Notes: a model not told the origin generated them from the letters alone. A DNA stretch of 64,000 nt from Iningainema tapete BLCC-T55 (GCF_014698965.1 NZ_JACXAE010000134.1:212651-276650), one strand, 5' to 3'; positions 48,123-58,128 are shown, counted from the first letter of the stretch. Numbers and translations: made by a program.

Positions 48123-48398
48123 CTACTCATTGGTTTGATCGTTACCATTTCCATCATCGCTATCAAATGGGTGTTCACCGATACCAAGGTCTTTTTTTGA
48201 CTGTTTGAGTTGCTTCCAAAGAGCTTTAATTTGATTGTAAGCTTCTTCTGGATATAACTTGCCTGCTGTTTCTAAACTGCATATGTAGCTGATTTTCTGA
48301 GCAAATTCTTGCAAATTAGCATTAAAGACCAAGTTTTCTGGCTTGACTTGACCGTAGTAACGACCATGAGGATAGAGATAATCATCTTTGTTGGTCAT
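48123..48398 (-). CDS. Small conserved cyanobacterial protein
   Basis: 91 residues (YLYPHGRYYG...FNANLQEFAQKISYICSLETAGKL). I recognise the family from cyanobacteria (I believe DUF7219) but know of no function. It has no membrane segment and a short acidic tail (HPFDSDDGNGND). Transcribed against purC and the cyclase; start ATG 48398 follows GGAAAAA. Confidence 0.7.
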   Translation of the reverse strand: MTNKDDYLYPHGRYYGQVKPENLVFNANLQEFAQKISYICSLETAGKLYPEEAYNQIKALWKQLKQSKKDLGIGEHPFDSDDGNGNDQTNE

Positions 48399-48610
48399 TT
48401 TTTCCTCAACACCCTTTGATGAGTAAGTGTAAAATTATACTAATTATTGTTTATGCCTTCGCGTTAATGATTACTAACTTTGTTTTTTCTGAATGATAGC
48501 AACTAAGTAACAAAGGACTAAAGATAAAATCCCTCTGCCCTTTGCCTTTCTTGATAAAATGGTGAAGCTCAACAGAAAGTTGTTGATCGCTCATAACTTA
48601 AACTTCTACC

Positions 48611-49351
48611 ATGTCAGTTCATACAAAGTTATACGAAGGCAAAGCAAAAATCCTCTATACAACGGATGATCCAGAAATCTTACTGACTGAATTTAAAGAC
48701 GATGCAACTGCTTTTAACGCCCAAAAGCGCGGCAGTATTGTTGATAAAGGAATCATTAATTGTAGCATTTCCAGTCAGATATTTCAAGAGTTAGAAAAAA
48801 ATGGTATTAAAAATCACTATATTGACTCTCCGCAACCAAATCAGATGCGGGTGAAAGCAGTGAAAATTTTGCCGTTAGAAGTAGTAGTCAGGAACATTGC
48901 CGCCGGAAGTCTGTGTCAACAAACAGGACTACCACTAGGAACTGAACTGAAAAAGCCATTGGTTGAGTTTTATTATAAAAATGACTCTTTGGGAGATCCA
49001 CTGTTGACAAGCGATCGCCTCTACCTGCTACAACTAGCCACTCCGGAACAAGTTGACACAATTACTCATCTAGCTAAACAAGTCAACGAGTTTCTCAAAG
49101 ATTTTTTTCAGCGGTGCGACATTACCTTAGTGGACTTCAAACTAGAATTCGGGTTGGACTCACAACAGCAATTACTCTTGGCAGATGAAATAAGTCCAGA
49201 CACATGCCGATTGTGGGATAACTTCAACAGCGATCCCGATAGTCGAGTACTAGATAAAGACCGCTTCCGACGAGACTTAGGAAATGTAGAGAATGCATAC
49301 CAGGAGGTTTTACAAAGAGTATTAAAAGTAGTAGATTCCACGCTAAAGTAG
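48611..49351 (+). CDS. purC: SAICAR synthase (purine biosynthesis)
   Basis: 246 residues, standard size. Starts KLYEGKAKILYTTDDPE with the conserved EGKAK ATP-site; FKDDATAFN at ~30, the VVRNIAAGS loop (~93-101), and the DEISPDTCRLWD active-site motif near residue 195. It joins aspartate to CAIR in the eighth step of de novo purine synthesis. The omp85-lpx cluster follows on the same strand, but a 185-nt gap suggests separate transcription. Confidence 0.97.
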   Translation: MSVHTKLYEGKAKILYTTDDPEILLTEFKDDATAFNAQKRGSIVDKGIINCSISSQIFQELEKNGIKNHYIDSPQPNQMRVKAVKILPLEVVVRNIAAGSLCQQTGLPLGTELKKPLVEFYYKNDSLGDPLLTSDRLYLLQLATPEQVDTITHLAKQVNEFLKDFFQRCDITLVDFKLEFGLDSQQQLLLADEISPDTCRLWDNFNSDPDSRVLDKDRFRRDLGNVENAYQEVLQRVLKVVDSTLK

Positions 49352-49536
49352 GTAGCTAATCGCAATCAGCTTTCATCAAAAAGAAACATAAAGGATTCTT
49401 ATTAAATGGATGCCTGTTGTCGTCTGGCTAGTAAAGTAAAAAGGCAAAAGAAAGAATTATTTTATTCTTAACTTTTTGGATCGCAATATAATCGCGTAAT
49501 CGTTGGTGTGTGGACTTGAGGAGGAATCTAAATAAA

Positions 49537-52014
49537 ATGCGCTTATCCCCCCTTTTAGTAACTGTGGTGGCAGTTGCAGCGCCTTTTGGCGGCTCACTGA
49601 ATGCAAATGCACAAACCCCAAGCAATTCTCAACAGAAAGAAGAAGTTTTACTGAATAATCAAAAGCATGAATTTGTTGAGGTGTCAAGAGTTACAGCCGT
49701 AACTTCACCAGAAGTATTGGAGCTAAGCTCAACTATCCCAAAAACAACCAAAGACGTAGTTATACCTACCTCTACAGCTAAAGACGTAGTTATATCTACA
49801 CCAACTGCTCAAAACCCGCCAAGCAATAGGGTTCCAGAAATTCCGCCGGCGACAAATCAGCAGATACCACAACCTAGCCCTACTCCGAATCAGCAATCGC
49901 CTATTGAGGAACCAGTAACGCAGCCGCAAAATCCCACAACTCCCCCCAACACAGTTCCAGATATTCCCCCTCCTGATAATCAACAAATACCACAAGCTCC
50001 CGCTCCGAATCAGCAATCGCCTATTCCAGAAACGCAGCAACAAACGCCTAACTTACCGCCTCAGGATCAACCTACACAGCCAGAAAATACTCAACCCACT
50101 GAACCCACACAACCAGAAAATACTCAACCAAACGAGTCTCAATCAGCCGATGAAACGCGGGTACTAGTATCTGAAGTTTCGATCAGAGCGGAAACAGGAC
50201 AATTATCACCGGAATTAGAAAACGAAATTTACAGAGTAATTCGTACCCAAGCAGGGCGAACAACAACCCGCACTCAACTACAAGAAGATATCAACGCCAT
50301 TTTTGCCACTGGATTCTTTTCTAATGTCCAAGCATTACCAGAAGATACTCCCTTGGGTGTGCGGATCGGTTTTGTTGTCCGACCTAACCCTGTGTTAACT
50401 AAGGTGCAAGTACAAGCAAATCCCGGCACAAACATCCAGTCAGTACTACCACCAAACGCGGTAGATGAAATATTTAAACCGCAGTATGGTAGAATCCTCA
50501 ACCTGCGGGAATTACAAGAAAGCATTAAGAAGTTAACCAAGCGCTATCAAGACCAAGGTTTCGTTTTAGCAAACGTAGTTGGAGCGCCTCAGGTATCTGA
50601 GAATGGAGTTGTCACCCTGCAAGTTGTAGAAGGGGTGGTGGAAAATGTTCGCATTAGATACCGCAATAAAGAAGGTCAGGAAACGGATGAAAAGGGCAAA
50701 CCAATTCGGGGACGGACACAGCCCTACATTATTACACGGGAAATACAGTTAAAGCCAGGACAAGTATTTAACCGTAACACGGTACAAAGAGACTTACAAC
50801 GGGTATTTGGTCTAGGATTGTTTGAAGATGTGAATGTCTCCCTTGACCCCGGTACAGATCCTACCAAGGTTGATGTCATTGTCAACGTGGTTGAGCGTAA
50901 CACTGGTTCTATCGGGGCAGGGGCGGGGATTAGTTCCGCCAGTGGACTGTTTGGTAGCATCAGTTATCAAGAGCAGAACTTGAACGGAAGGAACCAGAAG
51001 TTGGGGGGTGATGTACAAATAGGTGTGCGCGATCAACTGTTTGACTTCCGCTTTACCGATCCCTGGATTGCAGGAGATCCCTATCGAACTTCTTATACCG
51101 CTAACATTTTCCGTCGTCGATCCATTTCACTAATTTTTGATGGTGACGATGACTTTAATGTTGAAACCTTTAACCAAGGCGATCCAAGTGAGGAAGGCGA
51201 TCGCCCCCGGATTGTGCGTTTAGGTGGTGGTATTACCTTTAGCCGTCCTTTATCCAGAAATGTCTTTGAAAATGCAGAGTGGACAGCATCTGCTGGGTTG
51301 CAGTATCAAAGAGTTTCAGTCCAAGATTCTGAAGGTGATGTCAGAAGGTTTGGACGGGTAAGGTTAGAAGATAATTGTAATGATCCCGTCATCCGTAGAG
51401 AACGGTGTGTTGATCTTAGCGCATCTGGAGAAGGTAGAGACGATCTACTGTTTTTACAATTAGGCGCAGCACGCGATCGCCGTAATAATCCCCTACAACC
51501 GACTAGCGGTTCTGTTCTACGTTTGGGAATCGATCAATCAGTACCCGTAGGACTGGGTAGCATTTTTCTCACCAGGCTCAGAGGTAGCTACAGTCAATAT
51601 TTCCCGGTGAGATTCACTAACTTTTCCAGAGGACCACAAGCCCTAGCTTTCAATATTCAAGCGGGAACTATTATCGGCGACTTACCTCCTTACGAAGCTT
51701 TTTCCCTTGGTGGTAGTAACTCAGTTCGGGGCTATGACGAAGGACAATTAGGTACAGGACGGAGTTTCGTTCAAGCATCTGTTGAGTATCGCTTCCCAGT
51801 TTTCTCTGTTGTCAGTGGCGCATTATTCTTTGATGTCGGTAGCGACTTAGGAACCGGCACAAGAGTATCGGAAGTACTTAATAAAAACGGTACTGGTTTT
51901 GGCTATGGACTTGGAGTACGGGTACAGTCTCCACTCGGACCTATTCGGATCGACTATGGTATCACTGACGACGGTGATAGCCGCATTAACTTTGGTATCG
52001 GCGAAAGATTTTAA
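49537..52014 (+). CDS. bamA: Omp85/BamA-family outer-membrane assembly protein
   Basis: About 825 residues from ATG 49537, chosen because GAGGAGG lies 11 nt upstream; the frame opens earlier at GTG 49510. Signal peptide (~1-27), a proline/glutamine-rich cyanobacterial linker (~75-200) with repeated PxPNQQSPI and TQPENTQP units, three POTRA domains (~205-440), and a 16-strand barrel (~450-825) with the VRGY loop at about residue 730. It inserts beta-barrel proteins in the outer membrane. It heads the lpxC-fabZ-lpxA-lpxB cluster, the usual cyanobacterial order. Confidence 0.93.
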   Translation: MRLSPLLVTVVAVAAPFGGSLNANAQTPSNSQQKEEVLLNNQKHEFVEVSRVTAVTSPEVLELSSTIPKTTKDVVIPTSTAKDVVISTPTAQNPPSNRVPEIPPATNQQIPQPSPTPNQQSPIEEPVTQPQNPTTPPNTVPDIPPPDNQQIPQAPAPNQQSPIPETQQQTPNLPPQDQPTQPENTQPTEPTQPENTQPNESQSADETRVLVSEVSIRAETGQLSPELENEIYRVIRTQAGRTTTRTQLQEDINAIFATGFFSNVQALPEDTPLGVRIGFVVRPNPVLTKVQVQANPGTNIQSVLPPNAVDEIFKPQYGRILNLRELQESIKKLTKRYQDQGFVLANVVGAPQVSENGVVTLQVVEGVVENVRIRYRNKEGQETDEKGKPIRGRTQPYIITREIQLKPGQVFNRNTVQRDLQRVFGLGLFEDVNVSLDPGTDPTKVDVIVNVVERNTGSIGAGAGISSASGLFGSISYQEQNLNGRNQKLGGDVQIGVRDQLFDFRFTDPWIAGDPYRTSYTANIFRRRSISLIFDGDDDFNVETFNQGDPSEEGDRPRIVRLGGGITFSRPLSRNVFENAEWTASAGLQYQRVSVQDSEGDVRRFGRVRLEDNCNDPVIRRERCVDLSASGEGRDDLLFLQLGAARDRRNNPLQPTSGSVLRLGIDQSVPVGLGSIFLTRLRGSYSQYFPVRFTNFSRGPQALAFNIQAGTIIGDLPPYEAFSLGGSNSVRGYDEGQLGTGRSFVQASVEYRFPVFSVVSGALFFDVGSDLGTGTRVSEVLNKNGTGFGYGLGVRVQSPLGPIRIDYGITDDGDSRINFGIGERF

Positions 52015-52017
52015 TTC

Positions 52018-52045
52018 GTAGAGACGCGATAAATCGCGTCTCTAC
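52018..52045. repeat. GTAGAGACG palindromic repeat
   Basis: Thirteen-base perfect arms (GTAGAGACGCGAT and complement) around AA, 3 nt after the bamA stop, followed by a T run at 52048-52055. It is placed to act as a terminator or attenuator before lpxC. Confidence 0.85.
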
Positions 52046-52066
52046 AGTTTTTTTTGGTAAAATTTT

Positions 52067-52918
52067 ATGCAACAGCACACAATAGGTAGGGAAATTACGC
52101 AAATAGGGGTAGGATTGCATAGCGGAGTGACTACCCACGTGCGCATATTACCCGCAGCAGCAAACAGTGGACGCTACTTTGTGCGGGTAGATTTACCAGA
52201 TACTCCAGAAATTCCGGCTGCCGTGTCAGCGGTTAGTCAAACTGTTCTTTCGACACAGTTAGGTTCTGGGGAAGCGAGTGTGCGCACTGTAGAACATTTG
52301 TTAGCAGCGCTATCGTCTATGGGTATAGATAATGCCCGGATTGAAATTGATGGTTCAGAACTCCCGCTTTTAGATGGTTCAGCGCTGGAATGGGCAAAAA
52401 GCATTGCTAGTGCAGGTGTACAGCCGCTAAGTAGTGACGAGGTTCCCCCGCTTACCATTAAAGAGCCAATTTGGGTACGTCAAGACGATGCATTTGTCGC
52501 CGCCCTTCCGGCACAAGAAACCCGCTTTACCTACGGGATTGATTTTGAGCTACCTGCTATTGGGAATCAATGGCACAGTTGGTCACTCAGTAGCGATCGC
52601 CAACTTGCCTCTTCTAGCTTTGTCGCGGAGATTGCGATCGCCCGCACCTTCGGGTTACTACATCAAATTGAACACCTACAAAAATCAGGTTTAATTAAAG
52701 GTGGAAGCTTAGATAATGCTCTTGTTTGTGGACCTGATGGCTGGTTAAATCCACCATTAAGATTTCCAAATGAGCCAGTACGTCATAAAATCTTGGATTT
52801 AGTAGGAGATTTGAGTTTGTTGGGAATTTTTCCCTGCGCTCACTTTGTAGCTTACAAAGCCAGTCACAACTTACACATTCAGCTGGCAACAGAAATTTTG
52901 GCAATGGCTAATGGATAA
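52067..52918 (+). CDS. lpxC: UDP-3-O-acyl-GlcNAc deacetylase
   Basis: 283 residues. Zinc ligands are visible: His in VEHLLAAL (~residue 77) and the pair in [11 protein letters not shown] (~243-253). The IGVGLHSG segment (17-24) is also typical. It carries out the committed step of lipid A synthesis. Start ATG 52067; the gap from bamA is 52 nt and contains the palindrome. Confidence 0.96.
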   Translation: MQQHTIGREITQIGVGLHSGVTTHVRILPAAANSGRYFVRVDLPDTPEIPAAVSAVSQTVLSTQLGSGEASVRTVEHLLAALSSMGIDNARIEIDGSELPLLDGSALEWAKSIASAGVQPLSSDEVPPLTIKEPIWVRQDDAFVAALPAQETRFTYGIDFELPAIGNQWHSWSLSSDRQLASSSFVAEIAIARTFGLLHQIEHLQKSGLIKGGSLDNALVCGPDGWLNPPLRFPNEPVRHKILDLVGDLSLLGIFPCAHFVAYKASHNLHIQLATEILAMANG

Positions 52919-52998
52919 TGGCTAATAGTTAATTGTAACGATTTGCCATTAACAATTAGCCATTCCCAATCCCTAATCCAAAATCTTACATAGAGTCA

Positions 52999-53529
52999 AT
53001 GACAACAGTTAGCGAAGCCACCATCGAAATTCCCACACCTGCATCTTCCCATCATCAGCCAGATGGTGATGACACCAGTAACCAATCTGAAAATAAAGTT
53101 GTTTTCACCGTAGAAGACATTCATAAACTGCTACCCCACCGCTACCCAATTGCGCTTGTAGATCGGATAATTAAATATGTTCCTGGAAAACTAGCAGTTG
53201 GCATTAAAAACGTTAGTTTTAATGAACCTCATTTCCAAGGACACTTCCCAGGGCGTCCGCTTATGCCAGGAGTTTTAATTGTAGAAGCAATGGCACAAGT
53301 CGGTGGGATAGTCATGACCCAATTACCTGAGTACGAGGGCGGACTTTTCCTATTCGCTGGTATAGATAAAGTCCGCTTTCGCCGTGAAGTTGTTCCTGGA
53401 GATCAGCTCATAATGACCGTGGAACTGTTGTGGGTTAAACAGCGTCGTTTCGGTAAGATGCAAGGTCGTGCCGAAGTTGACGGTCAGCTCGCTGCTGAAG
53501 GCGAACTGATGTTTTCTCTAGCTAAATAA
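52999..53529 (+). CDS. fabZ: 3-hydroxyacyl-ACP dehydratase FabZ
   Basis: 176 residues. After a ~30-residue cyanobacterial N-terminal extension, the hot-dog fold is clear: [14 protein letters not shown] (~40), catalytic His in [20 protein letters not shown] (~77) with its Glu. It dehydrates 3-hydroxyacyl-ACP in fatty acid elongation and competes with LpxA for the same substrate type, which explains their clustering. 80 nt after lpxC. Confidence 0.96.
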   Translation: MTTVSEATIEIPTPASSHHQPDGDDTSNQSENKVVFTVEDIHKLLPHRYPIALVDRIIKYVPGKLAVGIKNVSFNEPHFQGHFPGRPLMPGVLIVEAMAQVGGIVMTQLPEYEGGLFLFAGIDKVRFRREVVPGDQLIMTVELLWVKQRRFGKMQGRAEVDGQLAAEGELMFSLAK

Positions 53530-53747
53530 AAAAACGTTGTGGTATTGGCACTATCCAAATGTGCCTTTACTGAATCCTGAACAAGGATATCAAGAAAATA
53601 TTTTAGCCACAACAGCATAGTGTAAATTTTAAATTTTCGCCGCCCTCACACGCTCAATTAAGCTAACCCGACGCTTTCGGCTCAATAGACGTTCTAACCG
53701 AACGTCTCTACAATACTTCGCACGCATACTGTTTTGGAGATGCACTT
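53530..53747. repeat. Intergenic region with half palindromic repeat
   Basis: No gene is seen between fabZ and lpxA. A degenerate GTAGAGACG-family element (AGACGTTC...GAACGTCTCTAC) lies at about 53685-53713. Confidence 0.5.
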
Positions 53748-54563
53748 TTGAAAACACTTATTCATCCCACTGCTGTCATTCATCCTCATGCGGAACTCCA
53801 CCATACAGTGCAAGTCGGTGCCTATGCTGTGATTGGAGCGCATGTGAAAGTCGGTTGTGAAACTATCATTGGCGCTCATGCTGTACTGGAGGGACCTCTG
53901 GAAATTGGGGCGCGAAATCAAATTTTTGCAGGCGCTGCCATTGGCATGGAACCCCAAGATCTCAAGTTTGTCGGAGAACCCAGTTGGGTCAAAATTGGGG
54001 ATAACAACTCAATTCGTGAGTACGTCACTATCAACCGCGCCACTGGTGCAAGTGAAGCGACGGTAATTGGTAACAATAACCTACTGATGGCATACGTCCA
54101 CGTAGCTCATAACTGTGTAATTGAAAACAATGTAATCATTCCCAATTCTGTAGCATTGGGAGGTCATGTTCATATAGAATCATTTGCTAGGCTAGGTGGA
54201 GTTTTGGGAGTTCATCAATTTGTACATATCGGTAGGCAAGCGATGGTGGGAGGCATGGCACGCATTAACCGAGATGTACCACCGTACATGCTGGTAGAAG
54301 GTAATCCGGCACGAGTGCGAACCCTCAATCTTGTCGGACTGAAAAGATCTGGTATCGATCCTACCGATTTGCAAATGCTGAAAAAAGCCTTCCGCTTTTT
54401 GTATCGTTCTAACTTAACTTTTAAAGAAGCTTTGGAACAACTGGAATTGCTAGGTGATACTCCATATCTACAGCACTTGCGTCGCTTTCTGCTACTTTCT
54501 CAAATGCCAGGAAGACGCGGCTTAATTCCAGGTAAGGGCAAAGCAGTTATTAGTGAAGAGTGA
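53748..54563 (+). CDS. lpxA: UDP-GlcNAc acyltransferase
   Basis: 271 residues. A left-handed beta-helix of hexapeptide repeats (IHPTAVIHPHAELHHTV...), catalytic His in YVHVAHNC (~residue 122), and the C-terminal NLVGLKRSG motif. It adds the first 3-hydroxyacyl chain to UDP-GlcNAc. The start is TTG at 53748, with TTGGAG 10 nt before it; no ATG fits the family start. Confidence 0.95.
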   Translation: MKTLIHPTAVIHPHAELHHTVQVGAYAVIGAHVKVGCETIIGAHAVLEGPLEIGARNQIFAGAAIGMEPQDLKFVGEPSWVKIGDNNSIREYVTINRATGASEATVIGNNNLLMAYVHVAHNCVIENNVIIPNSVALGGHVHIESFARLGGVLGVHQFVHIGRQAMVGGMARINRDVPPYMLVEGNPARVRTLNLVGLKRSGIDPTDLQMLKKAFRFLYRSNLTFKEALEQLELLGDTPYLQHLRRFLLLSQMPGRRGLIPGKGKAVISEE

Positions 54564-54599
54564 GGAGTTATGACAAATCTTACACTAGCTTTTTCGTCC

Positions 54600-54790
54600 G
54601 CCGAGAAATAAATTTCTCGGCTCAAAGCTCAAGTAAGAAGACAGCTCACTGGATATACATTCGTCTCATCTCGTTTCCTGGTTCTACCAGGAAATGCATT
54701 TGCATTGCGGCTCTGCCGCCAGAACTGGAGGCGGAGCCTCCCAAGGGGCATTCCCAGTCAGAGACTGGGAACGAGGCGACGAGGTAACAA
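54600..54790. repeat. Composite dispersed repeat with four hairpins
   Basis: Blocks CCTGGTTCTACCAGG, GCGGCTCTGCCGC, GGAGGCGGAGCCTCC and TTCCCAGTCAGAGACTGGGAA are each self-complementary. The last is the well-known cyanobacterial CCCAGTCTxxxACTGGG repeat. No gene is visible between lpxA and lpxB. Confidence 0.75.
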
Positions 54791-54824
54791 ACCGATTAAC
54801 TTTTAACTCCTCACTTTTTCTCTC

Positions 54825-55976
54825 ATGCGTATATTTATTAGCACTGGCGAAGTGTCCGGTGATTTACAAGGATCTCTTTTGATTGCAGCACTCAAGCGTC
54901 AAGCTGTGGAGTTAGAAATTGTGGCGCTGGGTGGCGAAAAGATGGCAGCGGCTGGGGGTACCTTGTTGGGTAATACTACTGGTATTGCCTCTTTTGGCAT
55001 TCTCGAATCGCTGCCTTTTATCTTACCTACTCTTCAAATTCAGCGAAAAGCGATCGCCTACCTCAAGCAACATCCTCCTGATTTGGTGGTGTTGATTGAT
55101 TATATGGGACCAAATCTGGCGATCGGTAGTTACATTCGTCGTCATCTACCGCAAGTACCAGTTGTATATTATATTGCCCCACAAGTTTGGGTTAGTTCCA
55201 TTAGTTCGGGTAATACTAAGCAAATTATCAGTATTAGCAACAAGTTATTAGCTATATTTGCTACAGAAGCTCAATTTTTCCAAGACCAAGGTGCAAATGT
55301 TACGTGGGTGGGGCATCCTTTAGTAGATAAAATTCAGGATTATCCTAGTCGAGAAGTGGCGCGCTCCTTGTTAGGAATAGGGGACGATGTAACAAGTATC
55401 GCTCTTCTACCTGCTTCTCGCAGTCAAGAAATTAAGTATCTGCTGCCGATGATGTTTGAGGCGGCTCAAGTAATTCAAGCTAAAGTACCTCAAGCACATT
55501 TTTGGATTCCTTTATCTTTAGAAATTTACCGAAAACCGATTGAAGAAGCAGTACAACGATATGGTTTACAAGCCACCGTTGTCTCTGGGCAACAACAAGA
55601 AGTACTTGCGGCAGCGGATTTAGCAATTACTAAATGTGGCACTGTTAATTTGGAACTAGCGCTGTTAAATGTGCCGCAAGTTGTAATGTACAGATTGCAC
55701 CCGTTTACTTACTGGGTGGGGACAAAGATTATGAAAATTTCTTTCCCCTTTGCTTCACCTACTAATTTAGTTGTAATGAAGGAGATTGTGCCAGAGTTTA
55801 TTCAAGAAAAAGCAACTCCAGAGAATATTGTTCTTTCCGCGATGGAATTATTGTTGAATCCAGAACGTAGACAGCAAATGCAGCTAGATTATCAGCAAAT
55901 GCGGCAAAGTATTGGAGAAGTAGGGGTGTGCGATCGTGCTGCGCAAGAAATTTTGTCCATGCTACCCAGTAGATAA
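54825..55976 (+). CDS. lpxB: Lipid-A-disaccharide synthase
   Basis: 383 residues, family length. STGEVSGDLQG (4-14), VLIDYMGPNL (~88), GHPLVDKI (~163), and the C-terminal ITKCGTVNLELAL donor-site motif (~266). It joins UDP-diacyl-GlcN and lipid X into the disaccharide precursor of lipid A. Its stop lies 2 nt from the stop of the convergent aldo/keto reductase gene. Confidence 0.96.
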   Translation: MRIFISTGEVSGDLQGSLLIAALKRQAVELEIVALGGEKMAAAGGTLLGNTTGIASFGILESLPFILPTLQIQRKAIAYLKQHPPDLVVLIDYMGPNLAIGSYIRRHLPQVPVVYYIAPQVWVSSISSGNTKQIISISNKLLAIFATEAQFFQDQGANVTWVGHPLVDKIQDYPSREVARSLLGIGDDVTSIALLPASRSQEIKYLLPMMFEAAQVIQAKVPQAHFWIPLSLEIYRKPIEEAVQRYGLQATVVSGQQQEVLAAADLAITKCGTVNLELALLNVPQVVMYRLHPFTYWVGTKIMKISFPFASPTNLVVMKEIVPEFIQEKATPENIVLSAMELLLNPERRQQMQLDYQQMRQSIGEVGVCDRAAQEILSMLPSR

Positions 55977-55978
55977 TT

Positions 55979-56944
55979 TTATGTCCATGCGCGGAAAAAT
56001 GTACTATCTTCCCAAATTTTGGCAGTACGCTGCTCAATAGCTGCTAGTTCCTTTTTATTAAGTAACTGGAAAGCTCGCGCTACATTCACATTACCTTCTA
56101 ATTGCTTAACCGTCTCAGCCGCAATTACACAACAATGAACACCAGGTTGAGAAAGACTGTATCCCATAGCTTGTTCCATACCTTGCAATCCACCTGGTTT
56201 GAACAACCTACCGTAAGCTGGTACTTTCATCGCAATTACACCGACATTTTTTTGCTGCGCCACTGGTAAAACTACAGGTAGGAAAGGACGAGGGTGATAT
56301 TTATCGGCGGCATTTACAGGGATCAGGGTTGTGTGGAAAGGATAGCGACGCAATCCTTCAGCAATCACTTTCGGATCGTGATGCCCAGTAATGCCAGTAA
56401 ACCGGATCAATTTTTGCTGCATCGCTTCTTCCATAGCTTTAATTGCACCAGATGCACTAAAGATGGTGTCAAGTTCATTTGTAAAAGAGACGTGATGCAA
56501 TTGCCACAAGTCAAGATGATCTGTTTGAAGACGTTTAAGACTCCGCTCTAACTCTCGCCACGCACCATCGCGATCTCTTTTATCAGTTTTACTCGCTAAA
56601 AATAACTTTGAACGATGGGCAGGTAAAACTTTTCCGAGATAATCTTCACTAGGACCATAACTTGCGGCAGTATCAAAATAACGGATGCCAAGTTGCAGTG
56701 CTTTTTCGATAATTGTCACAGAATCTTTTTCTTTTCCTTCCTGGGATAGAGGCGTTTGTCCCGCTCCACCTAATCCAAAAATCGGAACTTTTACACCCGT
56801 GCTTCCTAGTAATCTTTCTGGCATTGTTGCAGGTGGAGTAGCAGTATTGCTCGCATTTTCTTGCAAAGCAGTACCTCCGACTATACCACCAGCCACAGCA
56901 ACACTAGTGATGATGAAATTACGCCGCGTCGTTCTTTCTGTCAT
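55979..56944 (-). CDS. Aldo/keto reductase with Tat-type signal
   Basis: 321 residues. An N-terminal RRNFI motif at 7-11 followed by a hydrophobic stretch (ITSVAVAGGIVGGTAL) is a twin-arginine export signal, unusual for this normally cytosolic family. The AKR tetrad is present: Asp and Tyr in YFDTAASYGPSED (~residue 90), Lys in FLASKTDKRD (~117) and His in LWQLHHVS (~150). Substrate unknown. It likely acts in the periplasm or thylakoid lumen side; export is inferred. Confidence 0.88.
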   Translation of the reverse strand: MTERTTRRNFIITSVAVAGGIVGGTALQENASNTATPPATMPERLLGSTGVKVPIFGLGGAGQTPLSQEGKEKDSVTIIEKALQLGIRYFDTAASYGPSEDYLGKVLPAHRSKLFLASKTDKRDRDGAWRELERSLKRLQTDHLDLWQLHHVSFTNELDTIFSASGAIKAMEEAMQQKLIRFTGITGHHDPKVIAEGLRRYPFHTTLIPVNAADKYHPRPFLPVVLPVAQQKNVGVIAMKVPAYGRLFKPGGLQGMEQAMGYSLSQPGVHCCVIAAETVKQLEGNVNVARAFQLLNKKELAAIEQRTAKIWEDSTFFRAWT

Positions 56945-57002
56945 GATTTGCTTTTAGAGCGAAATTGCTTCACTTATTATGTTACTTAGGCTTTTGAAAT
57001 AC

Positions 57003-57053
57003 GTAGCAGCCGATCGCCGTGAAATCGACGCGAAAATGGAAGATGGCGATCGC
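57003..57053. repeat. Direct repeat copy 1 flanking the GNAT gene pair
   Basis: Shares GTAGCxGC...TCGCCGTGAA, TCGACGCGAAAATGGAAGAT and GCGATCGC with 58182-58230 in the same orientation, with few differences. Lies in the 336-nt gap before the GNAT gene; no gene is visible in that gap. Confidence 0.7.
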
Positions 57054-57280
57054 GATCCTACTATCTGCCACTGTAATACTTAATTGCCAACTACCCCACA
57101 ACTTGTTTACCAAACAGCTTTGAGTAGAAAACTTATAGTCAAGCAGTACGCGCCACTCGCGCCGTTTTTTCGCTCTTGCCCCCTGTTTCTCCGAGAAACC
57201 AGGATTTTTGGTTTTACCGCATGATTTAGGACTGCCATAGCCTAATTTGGTAAAATAGATTATCAAAAACAACAGCAAAA

Positions 57281-57856
57281 ATGAACGAATTTAGATATAT
57301 TGTAGGTGCGACAAAAGAACTTCAACAAGGTTTGATTATGTGGCAAAGAAAAATTAAAGACTATGTAAATATTTACTACCAGGGTAATGAAGAAAATGCC
57401 AGAAACACCACATTCTACAATTGCATTTCAAAAGTAAGAGAGCTTGACAATGATTTATTAGAAAGAGGAGAAGATTTTAGAGGTGTAATAGATGATCAAG
57501 GTTTATTAGCTGCAGCTTGCATCATTCAAGAAACAGAAGTAGAAATTGATGGACAGTCATTGTCTTGCTTAGAGATAGAAAAACTCACTAATAGTCCCTG
57601 GAATACAATTACCTACCCACAACCAGAGAAAAAGAAAGGAGCAGCTACATCACTAATTGAAGGGATAGTACGTGAAAGTCAAAATCTAGATTTTGGTGGT
57701 ATTGTAAAAGTAATAGCAATCCAAGCAGCCAAAAAGTTTTATCAAGAGATAGAATTTATTGAAACAAACGGCTCTGGAGAAATGATACTGACATCCAATG
57801 CCGCATCGATGTTTATTCTAGACCAAGAACAAAAACGAAAATCAACTTTTGATTAA
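57281..57856 (+). CDS. GNAT-like acetyltransferase
   Basis: 191 residues. The C-terminal half has GNAT features: beta strand with GLLAAACIIQETEVE (~88-100), the KKGAATSLIEGIVRES acetyl-CoA-like loop and helix (~128-143), and AIQAAKKFYQEIEF (~160-172), the typical ending in which a Tyr helps catalysis. The N-terminus (QGLIMWQRKIKDYVNIYY) is not recognised. Substrate unknown. A small gene follows 14 nt downstream. Confidence 0.65.
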   Translation: MNEFRYIVGATKELQQGLIMWQRKIKDYVNIYYQGNEENARNTTFYNCISKVRELDNDLLERGEDFRGVIDDQGLLAAACIIQETEVEIDGQSLSCLEIEKLTNSPWNTITYPQPEKKKGAATSLIEGIVRESQNLDFGGIVKVIAIQAAKKFYQEIEFIETNGSGEMILTSNAASMFILDQEQKRKSTFD

Positions 57857-57870
57857 CCAAGGATAGTTAT

Positions 57871-58128
57871 ATGTCAAAACCGAAAACCTATCAACCAACA
57901 CCCGCACAACTAGAACATTGGAAAAAACTAGATGAAATCGAACAATTTGCAATATCAGGACTCCCAATATCTGAAGAACAAAAAATAAAAAATGTTCAAG
58001 AATTAATCGACCCTAATTATCTCCAAAACCAGTTAGATGAACTACGCATCTACAAGCAAAAACTCTTGAAAAAACTTGCATGGATTGAAGAACGCGAACA
58101 GTTACTAGTTAAGGAAATCCAACAGTAA
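57871..58128 (+). CDS. Small hypothetical protein, partner of GNAT gene
   Basis: 85 residues, charged and predicted helical (QLEHWKKLDEIEQFAISGL; coiled-coil-like C-terminus LRIYKQKLLKKLAWIEEREQ). No family recognised. The 14-nt spacing from the GNAT-like gene and a shared strand suggest a two-gene operon, possibly TA-like by size and order only. Confidence 0.6.
   Translation: MSKPKTYQPTPAQLEHWKKLDEIEQFAISGLPISEEQKIKNVQELIDPNYLQNQLDELRIYKQKLLKKLAWIEEREQLLVKEIQQ

Noticed and set aside
49729..50043. Minus-strand 104-residue frame inside bamA
   Set aside because: Shadow of the Pro/Gln-rich linker; amino acid composition is an artefact.
54560..54787. 75-residue plus-strand frame between lpxA and lpxB
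   Set aside because: It consists of self-complementary repeat blocks; no protein resemblance.
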